This document shows positions 9,251-16,792 of a DNA stretch of 39,080 bases, in pieces. A program made the translations under genes and the position numbers. The first letter of the stretch is position 1, and each line of letters starts with the position of its first letter. The stretch covers positions 1 to 39,080 of the forward strand of contig JAQCNI010000090.1 in NCBI GenBank assembly GCA_028275105.1, written 5' to 3'. This stretch comes from Halorubrum sp. (GTDB lineage Archaea; Halobacteriota; Halobacteria; Halobacteriales; Haloferacaceae). Below the pieces are notes generated by a model that saw only the letters and a program-made list of their open reading frames with translations, was not told the origin of the DNA and did no database searches.

Positions 9251-10150
9251 ATGAGCAAAATCGAACGGCGGGTTCGTTCGCTGGTGGGCGAGGACGCCGA
9301 GATGCGGGACGCGCTCGAAACCGTCCTCGATCACGCCGCCGACGGCGAGGTCCGCTGGGTTGACGTCCGCGACGAGATCACCAGCGGCCAGTGGGGCCGA
9401 CTCATCGAGAAGGAGGTCCTCATCGACGGCGACGCCGGGTTCGCCCTCGCCGACCGCGAGGGGATCGAGGCGGGACTGAACGAGGGAGACGACGACGACG
9501 CCGAGACCCCGGAGACGACGTCGTGGACGAAGTGGGACAAACTCGCGGCGTTGGCGACGGTCGGGGCGTTCGTCGGCTACGCGGTCAACCCCGTCCGGAA
9601 CGTCATCGCCGGCGCGATAGACGTCGTGCTGGGCCCGTTCCTTGGGATCGTCCCCTTCTACGTCATCGTCATGGTGATCGCGCTGGGGACGGGGCTGTAC
9701 TCGACGCTGTTGCGCGCGGGCCTGATGGACATGGAGAAGATGAGCATGTATCAAGACCGGATGAAGGACATCCAAGAGCGCCGAAAGGAGGCGAAGGAGC
9801 GCGACGATCAGGAGGCGCTCGACGCCATCCAAGACGAGCAGATGGACGCGATGGGCGACCAGCTCGGGATGTTCAAGGAGCAGTTCCGTCCGATGGTGTG
9901 GATCATGTTCCTGACGATCCCGGCGTTCCTCTGGATGTTCTGGGTGATCGGGTATCGTGGGTCGAGCGCCCAGTACCCCGAAGTTGCCACCCAAGAGATC
10001 ATCGTCCCCCTCGCCGGGTCGGTCACCTGGGACGCGGGACTCGTCGGCCCGCTCCAGATGTGGATCGTCTGGTACTTCCTCTGTTCGATGGCGTTCACCC
10101 AGATCGTGCAAAAGAGCCTCGACGTCAACATGACGCCGTCGTCGTCGTAG
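9251..10150 (+). CDS. DUF106 (EMC3/TMCO1, Oxa1-superfamily) membrane protein
   Basis: This 299-aa integral membrane protein belongs to the archaeal DUF106 family, distant relatives of YidC/Oxa1, EMC3 and TMCO1 that are thought to help insert membrane proteins. The N-terminal 95 residues are soluble and acidic. Three to four membrane segments follow at roughly 100-120, 128-152, 215-237 and 265-285. A charged amphipathic region rich in Met, Lys and Glu lies between segments 2 and 3 (YQDRMKDIQERRKEAKERDD). It lies 98 bp after adk, with TTCTTAAC about 27 nt before the ATG. The 10-bp palindrome ACCGGCCGGT (9240-9249) sits directly before the start codon. Confidence 0.92.
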   Translation: MSKIERRVRSLVGEDAEMRDALETVLDHAADGEVRWVDVRDEITSGQWGRLIEKEVLIDGDAGFALADREGIEAGLNEGDDDDAETPETTSWTKWDKLAALATVGAFVGYAVNPVRNVIAGAIDVVLGPFLGIVPFYVIVMVIALGTGLYSTLLRAGLMDMEKMSMYQDRMKDIQERRKEAKERDDQEALDAIQDEQMDAMGDQLGMFKEQFRPMVWIMFLTIPAFLWMFWVIGYRGSSAQYPEVATQEIIVPLAGSVTWDAGLVGPLQMWIVWYFLCSMAFTQIVQKSLDVNMTPSSS

Positions 10151-10164
10151 CCGCCGGCCGCCTC

Positions 10165-10274
10165 ATAGTGATTACTGCGAGTCTTTACCGCCGCGACGAC
10201 CCGTGTCGGTAATGAGAGCCGCTTGACCGGCGTCTTTCGACACCGTCGATGAAACTATTCGCAGTAATCACTAT
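10165..10274. repeat. 110-bp element bounded by 16-bp perfect inverted repeats (MITE-like)
   Basis: ATAGTGATTACTGCGA at 10165-10180 is the exact reverse complement of 10259-10274. One mismatch outside (CTC against CTG) could extend the arms to 19 bp. The 78-bp interior contains no ORF. It has a small TCGAC-ACC-GTCGA hairpin near 10238-10250. No flanking target-site duplication is evident (CCTC against CAGT). It fills the space between the convergent DUF106 and DHH genes, so it could also serve as a bidirectional transcription stop, but it has no T-run and the arms are far apart. A non-autonomous mobile element or dispersed repeat is my preferred reading. Confidence 0.6.
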
Positions 10275-10292
10275 CAGTCCCGTCGGTTCCGG

Positions 10293-11552
10293 TCACTCCG
10301 TCCGCTCCTCGCCGTCGCTCCCCTCGCTCGCCGCGACGGACTCGGCAACCACCTCGAACGCCGACAGGATGACCCGCTTACACGCCTGGCCCTCGGTCGT
10401 CCAGTGGTGCGCGTAATCCAGCATGTCGTCGTAGATATCGGGCTTACAGCCGGCCGCCTGCGGGTGACCGCCGCCGTTCACCCGTCCGGCGACGTCATGG
10501 GCGTGTCGAAAGTCGTCGGAGCCGCGGATCGACGCGGAGCCCGCCGGCTTGACGATCACGGCCGCGTCCGCTCCACGCTCGCGGAGGGTTTCGGCCACCT
10601 CGTTCTGTGAGCAGCGCCCGTACGTCACCGCGACGGCCCAGTCGCCGACCTCGTGGGTCACGGCCCGGTCGACCGCGGCGTCGATCCGGGCTTCCTTCTC
10701 GACGCGGCGCTCGTCGACGTACTCCAGAACGGTGTCCGGGAGAGCCGCGCCGTACGCCCCGACGACGGCCGTGTACTCCTCGCTCCCGGCCCAGTAGGAG
10801 TAGTCGGCCAAGTCGTCCGATCGGGGGTCCTCCTTGATCCAGAGGTCGTGGTCGCGCGTCACCGCCGCGAGTTCGGTCCACCGATCATCGAAGGCGTACT
10901 CCAGCGACCGAAGCGCGACGTCCGCGGTACACTCCTCGTCGGACTCGCCGACGACGAGGTCGACGTCGTGGTCGCGGATCGCGTCGGCGACTGCCCCGTC
11001 CCACTGGTGGTGGTCGAACCACCGAATGGAGTCACAGTCGTCGTCGAGCGATCCGAGCGGCCCGGCGATCGGCCCATATTCGTCGGGACAGATGTCACAG
11101 ACGTACAGATCGATCCCGGCGGGTGCGTACTCGGCGACCCTCTCCAGTGCCGTTTCGAGCGAGTAGGGACCGGCGGGGACCACCCCGACCGACGAGGCTT
11201 CGTGGGCGTCCGTGGTCAGGTCGTCGTCCGGTTCCGCCGAGTTGGGTCCGCGTTCCTCATCCTCATCGGCTTCGACCGTATCTCCGCCCCCGTCCAGTCG
11301 GTCGGCGATCGCGGCCTCGAAGCCGGCGACGTCGAGGGCGGCGTCGTACGCCTCGCGGACCATGGCCGCACAGGCGAGGCCGTCGGCGTCGCCGTCGGCG
11401 ACCACGACCGCATCGCTCCCCTCGATCGCCTCCCGCGCGCGTCGTTCATCGCGATCGCCATCGAGCGAGTCCGGGTAAAAGAACCCCTTCCCGGGGAGTT
11501 TGGTGTACCGCGACTGGGGGATCCCGCGCTCGTCGATGAGGTCGTCGTCCAT
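10293..11552 (-). CDS. DHH-family phosphoesterase (RecJ-like)
   Basis: This 419-aa protein has intact DHH superfamily motifs: VVVADGDADGLACAAM (DxD at residues 53-57), the D-H-H triad at 180-182 in RWFDHHQWD, and a DHHA1-type C-terminal motif VNGGGHPQAAGCKP. An acidic low-complexity loop lies near 88-118. Members act as Mn-dependent nucleases or cyclic-dinucleotide/oligonucleotide phosphodiesterases, and the substrate cannot be assigned here. The frame runs open to 11786, but the ATG at 11552 begins the conserved M-x-D-D-LIDERGIPQSRYTKLPG start, with a TATA-like AGTTTTCC about 28 nt upstream. The gene is convergent with DUF106 across the inverted-repeat element. Confidence 0.9.
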   Translation of the reverse strand: MDDDLIDERGIPQSRYTKLPGKGFFYPDSLDGDRDERRAREAIEGSDAVVVADGDADGLACAAMVREAYDAALDVAGFEAAIADRLDGGGDTVEADEDEERGPNSAEPDDDLTTDAHEASSVGVVPAGPYSLETALERVAEYAPAGIDLYVCDICPDEYGPIAGPLGSLDDDCDSIRWFDHHQWDGAVADAIRDHDVDLVVGESDEECTADVALRSLEYAFDDRWTELAAVTRDHDLWIKEDPRSDDLADYSYWAGSEEYTAVVGAYGAALPDTVLEYVDERRVEKEARIDAAVDRAVTHEVGDWAVAVTYGRCSQNEVAETLRERGADAAVIVKPAGSASIRGSDDFRHAHDVAGRVNGGGHPQAAGCKPDIYDDMLDYAHHWTTEGQACKRVILSAFEVVAESVAASEGSDGEERTE

Positions 11553-11779
11553 ACCCGCCGGCGGGGCGGCAGCCGGAAAACTCCGCCGCTCCCCGGCAGC
11601 TGACAGGATAGACGTGAAGGCGGGACGGATCGTGCTCGTGTGGGCCCCGGGAAAGGCGTCGAGTGGTTGGAGGAGTCGTACGATCCGGTCCGCATCTCCG
11701 GTCACGAGTGACGCCGCACCGCCCCCCACGCCGTGGGACGCCGTAACACCCTTAAGATCGCGCCAGATAGGAGTAGTTA

Positions 11780-12499
11780 GTGGCATCCCGACAGGGCGGG
11801 CCGGGGGAGGAAGACGCCTTCGGCACCGGATCGGCGGAGCGTCGAGCCGAATCGTGTTCGTCGCCGGCGACGGCCGATCGACGGCGTTCGTTGCCCCCGG
11901 ACCCGGCGACGCACGGGGCGGGGACTCGCGGGCCAGAAACCGAACCGGCGGCCGCGGCGCGGTCGCGGAGCCGGACCCCCGAGGATCCCCCGCTGCGCGA
12001 TCCCGGGCTGTACGCGCTCACGGATCACTTCCGCGAGCGACTTCGGCAGCCCGGCCGATACGTCTCCATGCGGACCGTGAGCGACGCGATCCGTCGGGGA
12101 CAGCTTCGATGGAACCGGACCGACGGCTGGCGGTTCGCGGTCGTCGACGACGGCGTCCGGTTCGTCGTCGTCGTGGGCGACACGGAGACCAACTCCCCGG
12201 TCGTCGTCACCGGCTGGACGGAGGTCGCCGACCGGGCGGCCGCCCTCGACGCGGGGCGGTTCGACGCGGTCGACGTGGACACCATCGCGGTGCGCACGGC
12301 GCTGAGCGAGTCGGCGGCGACGTCGATTCCGGACCGAATCCGCGCGCGGGCAATCACCCGCCCGTTCGTCGTCGGCGGACATCGACTCCAGACCGATCCC
12401 GGCGAGCCGTTCGTCCGGTGTGTCGACTGCGGCTGCCGATTCCGCTCGAAGTCGACGCTCACCGACCGGCCGTGTCACGGCGGCCGACACGGTCGGTGA
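11780..12499 (+). CDS. Conserved haloarchaeal hypothetical protein
   Basis: This 239-aa protein starts at GTG. A CTTAAGA box at about 11751 gives a leaderless arrangement. Residues 1-75 are low-complexity, Arg/Pro/Ala-rich and probably disordered. The conserved part begins at LRDPGLYALTDHFRERLRQPG and includes RYVSMRTVSDAIRRGQLRW and RFVVVVGDTETNSPVVVTGW. The end carries a cysteine cluster (CVDCGCRF, then one more Cys 14 residues later) that could hold zinc. I recall similar haloarchaeal proteins of unknown function and assign no role. An alternative Met at 12068 would delete half of the conserved core, so it is unlikely. Confidence 0.72.
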   Translation: MASRQGGPGEEDAFGTGSAERRAESCSSPATADRRRSLPPDPATHGAGTRGPETEPAAAARSRSRTPEDPPLRDPGLYALTDHFRERLRQPGRYVSMRTVSDAIRRGQLRWNRTDGWRFAVVDDGVRFVVVVGDTETNSPVVVTGWTEVADRAAALDAGRFDAVDVDTIAVRTALSESAATSIPDRIRARAITRPFVVGGHRLQTDPGEPFVRCVDCGCRFRSKSTLTDRPCHGGRHGR

Positions 12500-12883
12500 G
12501 GCGGACGCACCCGCCACGTTTGCGGTCGACGGAACGACGATGGGCCGGAACGTCCCGTGCGATAACCGACCTCGCAGTGGCGCGCTCCGATGAGCGTCCG
12601 AAGGACGCGAACCCGAGCGCGAGCGGTGCGAGGTGCGAGTGAAACGAGCGCCTCGATTGCGAGCGGTGAAACCGCGAGCGGTGCGAGGTGCGAGTGAAAC
12701 GAGCGCCTCAACTGGCGAACGGCGCAGCCGTGAGCCGTCGCGGCTGGGGCTTTGGCGGTGGTCACCGCGCCGGCTACCGTCTCGTCCCGAGCGGCTGGAG
12801 AGTCGAGAACGTTCATCACCAACCTTCCATCCCAATCGAGCGCGGACGCTACCCATTTCAGCCTCGCGACCGAACCTAAATTG
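12500..12883. other. 384-bp intergenic region with dispersed-type repeats
   Basis: There is no supported gene between the hypothetical protein and the helicase. The middle is built from GAGCG/GTGCGAG words, including a 37-bp exact direct repeat listed separately. The last 40 bp carry a CCCATTTCAG box about 29 nt before the helicase ATG. Short open frames here have the skewed composition of repeats and no recognisable product. Confidence 0.7.
12618..12709. repeat. Two exact copies of a 37-bp direct repeat, 55-bp period
   Basis: Positions 12618-12654 and 12673-12709 are identical over 37 bases. The shared core reads GGTGCGAGGTGCGAGTGAAA, then CGAGCGCCTC. The 18-bp spacer also resembles the unit (GAGCGGTGAAACC). 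The sequence looks like the GAGCG/GTGAAACGAG type of intergenic repeat seen in haloarchaeal genomes. It is not a CRISPR, as there are only two units and the spacer resembles the repeat. Confidence 0.8.
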
Positions 12884-14776
12884 ATGACCGACGACACCGG
12901 CGACCGCGCCGCCGGCAACGATGATCGCTCCGCGGACGGCGACGATCTCGCTGATGACGATCCCACCGACATCCCGATCGACCGGTTCCACGACGCACTC
13001 GAGGCCGAGGAGCGCCCCATCGCGACGGCGAGCGAGGTCGCAAGGCGGCTCGAGACCACGCAGGCGGCGGCCCGCGACGCGCTCGCCGCCCTCGTCGACC
13101 GCGGCGACGTCGACCGACTCGACGTCGAAAGTGACCCGGTCGTGTTCTATCCGACCGAGTGGGGGCAACTGGCGAGCCGCGAGCGCGTCGTCGTCTTTCC
13201 GAACCGGCGCGAGGTGGTCGTCGACCGCCCGACCCAGTTCACTCGGGCACGGCTCTCGCAGTTCGCATCCCTCGTGGACACGACCGGGACCGAACCGGGG
13301 ACCCGCGGATACCTCCATCGGGTCCGTCAGGAGGACGTGTGGGCCGCCCCGTTCGACGACGCCGACGCGCTGGTCGCGAGCCTCCGGGCGACCCTCCCGC
13401 GCCGGTTCGAGGGGCTCGAGGAGTGGGTCCGCGACCAGTGGCGACGCGCGCACCGGTTCCGGCTGTACACCCACGAGGACGGCTACGTCGTCCTCGCGGC
13501 CGCCGCCGAGAGCCTGCTGGGCAACGTCGCCGAGAGCCACCTCGACGATGCCCACCTCCGGGCGTCGATCTCGGAGACTGAGGCGTGGGTGAACGAGGAC
13601 GCGATCGCGGACGTCAAGCGCGCGCTGTACGACGCGGGATACCCCGTCGAGGACGACCGCGACCTCGCGACCGGCGACCCGGTGAATATCGAACTCACGG
13701 CCGAACTCCGGGGGTATCAGGAGTCGTGGGTCGAGACGTTCCTCGAGTCCCGGTCCGGGGTGTTCGTGGGGCCGCCGGGGTCGGGGAAGACCATCGCCGC
13801 CATCGCGACGATGGCCGCCGTCGGCGGGGAGACGCTGGTGCTGGTTCCCTCCCGCGAGCTTGCCGGCCAGTGGCGCGAGGAACTCCTCACCCACTCCACG
13901 CTCGACCCCGCCGACGTCGGCGAGTATCACGGCGGCGAGAAGGCGATCCGGCCGGTCACGATCGCGACCTACCAGATCGCGGGGATGGACCGCCACCGAG
14001 GGCTGTTCGACTCCCGGAAGTGGGGACTGATCTGTTTCGACGAGGTCCACCACATTACGGGGCCCGTCTACTCTCGAACCGCCGAGCTTCAGGCGAAACA
14101 CCGGCTCGGCCTCTCGGCGACGCCGGTCAGCGAGACGAGCAGCGAGGAGGAGATCTACACGCTGATCGGCCCGCCGATCGGAACCGACTGGGACGCGCTG
14201 TTCGAGGCCGGCTTCGTCCAGGAGCCGGAGGTCGAGATCCGATACGTTCCGTGGCGCGAGGGGACCGCACACGACGAGTACGCCGCGGCCGACGGCCGGG
14301 AACGACGCCGGATCGCCGCCGAGAACCCGGCGAAGGTCGACGAAGTCCGATACCTCCTCGCGGCCCATCGCGCGAAAAAGGCGCTCGTCTTCGTCGAGTA
14401 CCTCGACCACGGCACGGCGATCGCCGACGCACTCGGGGTTCCCTTCATCAGCGGGGAGACGCCGCACCACGAACGCGCGGCGCTGTTCCGCCAGTTCCGC
14501 GATGACGGGGACGACCTCGACACGCTCGTCCTCTCGCGGGTCGGCGACGAGGGGATCGACCTTCCCAACGCCGAACTCGCGGTCGTCGCGAGCGGGCTCG
14601 GCGGGAGCCGCAGACAGGGCTCACAGCGCGCGGGGCGGACGATGCGTCCCGAGGGCTCGGCGCTCGTGTACGTCCTCGCGACCCGCGGGACGAGCGAGGA
14701 GGAGTTCGCCCAACGGCGGATGCGCCACCTCGCCCGGAAGGGCGTCCGGGTCCGGGAGACGAACGTCGCGGAGTGA
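12884..14776 (+). CDS. XPB/Rad25-like superfamily 2 DNA helicase
   Basis: This 630-aa SF2 helicase shows motif I GPPGSGKT (about residues 291-298), motif II FDEVHH, motif III LSATP, and motif VI SQRAGRTMRP preceded by VGDEGIDLPNA. The XPB-like Q-motif region LRGYQESWVETF precedes motif I. The N-terminal 230 residues include a winged-helix-like segment (EVARRLETTQAAARDALAALVDRGDV) and a family-specific domain. It probably unwinds or remodels DNA in repair or transcription, but the archaeal role is not settled. The ATG at 12884 is preferred over the open frame from 12752, because sequence before it is repeat-derived and a TATA-like CCCATTTC lies at about -29. A GC hairpin at 14818-14835 (CGCCCC/GGGGCG) follows the gene. 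Confidence 0.9.
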   Translation: MTDDTGDRAAGNDDRSADGDDLADDDPTDIPIDRFHDALEAEERPIATASEVARRLETTQAAARDALAALVDRGDVDRLDVESDPVVFYPTEWGQLASRERVVVFPNRREVVVDRPTQFTRARLSQFASLVDTTGTEPGTRGYLHRVRQEDVWAAPFDDADALVASLRATLPRRFEGLEEWVRDQWRRAHRFRLYTHEDGYVVLAAAAESLLGNVAESHLDDAHLRASISETEAWVNEDAIADVKRALYDAGYPVEDDRDLATGDPVNIELTAELRGYQESWVETFLESRSGVFVGPPGSGKTIAAIATMAAVGGETLVLVPSRELAGQWREELLTHSTLDPADVGEYHGGEKAIRPVTIATYQIAGMDRHRGLFDSRKWGLICFDEVHHITGPVYSRTAELQAKHRLGLSATPVSETSSEEEIYTLIGPPIGTDWDALFEAGFVQEPEVEIRYVPWREGTAHDEYAAADGRERRRIAAENPAKVDEVRYLLAAHRAKKALVFVEYLDHGTAIADALGVPFISGETPHHERAALFRQFRDDGDDLDTLVLSRVGDEGIDLPNAELAVVASGLGGSRRQGSQRAGRTMRPEGSALVYVLATRGTSEEEFAQRRMRHLARKGVRVRETNVAE

Positions 14777-14939
14777 CGGAGGCGGTCGACTGCGCCGACC
14801 CGGTGGGATGTCGACCGCGCCCCCACGGTGGGGCGTCTGACGCGACGTCCTTCCCGGCGCGACCAGCGGGCATCGGACGCGACGCCCTCGCCACCGCGGC
14901 CGACGAAGCTTTCAACCGTTCCTCCGTGGATCCTCATGT

Positions 14940-16661
14940 ATGGACACCGGCGAGGGGAACGACGAAGTTCCGACGGTCGGCGAGGCGGTCGTGGACTGCC
15001 TGCTCGACCGCGGGATCGAGGTGGCGTTCGGGATCCCAGGCAAGCAGACGCTGCCGCTCAATCGGGCCGTTACCGACCGTGAGGCCCGGTTCGTCGTGGC
15101 GCGACACGAAACCGCGGTGACCCACCAGGCCTGGGGATATGCCGAGACGAGTCCGCCGGGGACGATGGCTGCGACCGTAGTCGTTCCGGGCCCCGGCGAC
15201 ATGAACGCGATGAACGGGTTGAGGAACGCGTACAACGACTGCGTTCCCCTTCTCCACCTCGCCGTGGAGACCGAACGCGACGTGCGGGGCGGCGACGGGA
15301 TCCATGAAACGCCGCCGGCAACGTACGATACGGTCGTGAAGGAGAACGTCCTCGTTGAGTCGCCGGCGGGCGCGGTCGCCGCCGTCGCCGACGCGATCCG
15401 AGTCGCTCGCGAGCCCCCACAGGGACCGGTCCGGGTCGGGATCCCGAAGGACGTGCTCGCGAGCCGCACACCACAGGCAGCGGTGGCGGACCGCGAACCG
15501 GCCGCGCCGCCGACACCGCCCGCGGACGCCGTCGACCGGGCGGCGGACCGGCTCAATGCGGCCGACGCGCCGGTCGTGCTCGCTGGCGGGGGCGTCCGCC
15601 GGGCCGGCGCGTCCGACCGGCTCCGGACGGTCGTCGAACGGCTCGACGCGCCGGTCGTGACGACGTACAAGGGAAAAGGCACGATCCCGGAGACACACGC
15701 ACTGTCCGCCGGCGTGTTGTGTGGTGGATCGAGCACTGAGCTCCGCGAACTGCTCGCCGACGCCGACGTGGGGCTCGTCGTCGGGTCGGACCTCGACGCG
15801 GTCGCGACGGCAAAGTGGTCGGTGTCGATGCCGGATGACCTCGTCCACGTCACGCTCAACGGCGACGACGTCGGGTTCGGCTACGAGACTGACCTCGGTA
15901 TCGTCGCCGACGCGGACCGGTTCCTCGACGCCCTTGCGGGGCGTCTCGGGGGCGGCGTCATCGATGAGACCGGGGGCGGAACCGGAAACGGCGAAACGAC
16001 CGGAGCGGGGGCAGAGCGGGCGGCCGCGGTACGCGAGGCCGATGAAGAGCGGTTCGCGGCGGTCGCGGCCGACCGCGAGCCCGACGACCCGCTCCGGTCG
16101 ATGGAAGTCGTCCGCGAGGTCCGCGAGGCCGTCCCGTCGGACGCGGTCGTCACGGCGGACGCCGGCGGGTTCCGGCTGTGGACGCTCGTCGCCTTCCCGG
16201 CGTCGGGACCGTCGTCGTACGTCAATCCCGGGTCGTGGGCGACGATGGGGACGGGCCTCCCGTCGGCGATCGGCGCGGCGCTCGCGAACCCCGACCGCGA
16301 CGTCGTCGCACTGACGGGCGACGGCGGGCTACTGATGTGCGTTCACGAACTTCACACCCTCGCGGCCGAGGGGATCGACGTCACCGTCGTGGCCCTGAAC
16401 AACGACGACTACGCGATCATCAGCGAGGAGGCCGCACGCTCCTACGACTTCCCCGAGGGCGCGTACGGCTGGGCGGAGTCAGGACTCGACCTGGCGACCA
16501 TCGCCGCCGGGATGCGCGTTCGGGCCGAACGCGTCGACGAACTCGACGCCGTCGGCGACGCGATCGACGCGGCCCGAACCCACGACGGGCCGGCGCTCGT
16601 GGAAGTCCGAACTGACCCCGCCGAACCGCAGGCCAGCGAGTGGATGACCCGGGAGCGATAA
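14940..16661 (+). CDS. Thiamine pyrophosphate-dependent enzyme, acetolactate-synthase-like
   Basis: This 573-aa protein has the three-domain layout of the ThDP decarboxylase/ALS superfamily. The N-terminal PYR domain has the cofactor-activating glutamate E57 in ARHETAVTHQAWGYA. The central TPP_M domain (about 185-335) has VVLAGGGVRRAGA. The C-terminal PP domain has the Mg-TPP motif GDGG...NND (GDGGLLMCVHELHT and VVALNNDDYAI). No small regulatory subunit gene is adjacent, so it is not clearly a biosynthetic acetolactate synthase. Possible roles include a stand-alone ALS, a sulfopyruvate- or oxalyl-CoA-type decarboxylase or another 2-keto acid lyase. An Asp/Gly/Thr-rich loop near 340-360 is a halophilic insertion. 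Confidence 0.88.
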   Translation: MDTGEGNDEVPTVGEAVVDCLLDRGIEVAFGIPGKQTLPLNRAVTDREARFVVARHETAVTHQAWGYAETSPPGTMAATVVVPGPGDMNAMNGLRNAYNDCVPLLHLAVETERDVRGGDGIHETPPATYDTVVKENVLVESPAGAVAAVADAIRVAREPPQGPVRVGIPKDVLASRTPQAAVADREPAAPPTPPADAVDRAADRLNAADAPVVLAGGGVRRAGASDRLRTVVERLDAPVVTTYKGKGTIPETHALSAGVLCGGSSTELRELLADADVGLVVGSDLDAVATAKWSVSMPDDLVHVTLNGDDVGFGYETDLGIVADADRFLDALAGRLGGGVIDETGGGTGNGETTGAGAERAAAVREADEERFAAVAADREPDDPLRSMEVVREVREAVPSDAVVTADAGGFRLWTLVAFPASGPSSYVNPGSWATMGTGLPSAIGAALANPDRDVVALTGDGGLLMCVHELHTLAAEGIDVTVVALNNDDYAIISEEAARSYDFPEGAYGWAESGLDLATIAAGMRVRAERVDELDAVGDAIDAARTHDGPALVEVRTDPAEPQASEWMTRER

Positions 16662-16712
16662 CGGTCACCGGGGCCTCTGCGTCGGAGAGGTCCCCGAAGC
16701 GCCCCGACGCCG

Positions 16713-16752
16713 TCGGCGCCTCACCGCCTCCCCCGGCGCCTCACCGCCTCCC
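16713..16752. repeat. 20-bp tandem duplication
   Basis: CGGCGCCTCACCGCCTCCC occurs at 16714-16732 and again at 16734-16752, a head-to-tail duplication with one differing base between units. It lies just upstream of the Gfo/Idh promoter. Confidence 0.85.
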
Positions 16753-16762
16753 GGAACGTGAG

Positions 16763-16772
16763 TCTTAATAAT
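16763..16772 (+). promoter_or_regulatory. TATA box of the Gfo/Idh/MocA gene
   Basis: TCTTAATAAT lies 26 nt before the ATG at 16793, the distance expected for a leaderless transcript. It supports ATG 16793 over a TTG six bases upstream. Confidence 0.7.
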
Positions 16773-16792
16773 CGTTGTTGTGATCTTTGCGC

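Noticed and set aside
11777-14470. Very long open frame (897 codons) on the minus strand
   Set aside because: It is the antisense shadow of the XPB-like helicase gene and its neighbour, caused by high GC content. It is Arg/Asp/Val-rich with no recognisable domain, whereas the plus strand has complete helicase motifs.
14818-14835. Intrinsic terminator after the helicase gene
   Set aside because: There is a good 6-bp GC hairpin but no following T-run, so I note it only within the helicase entry.
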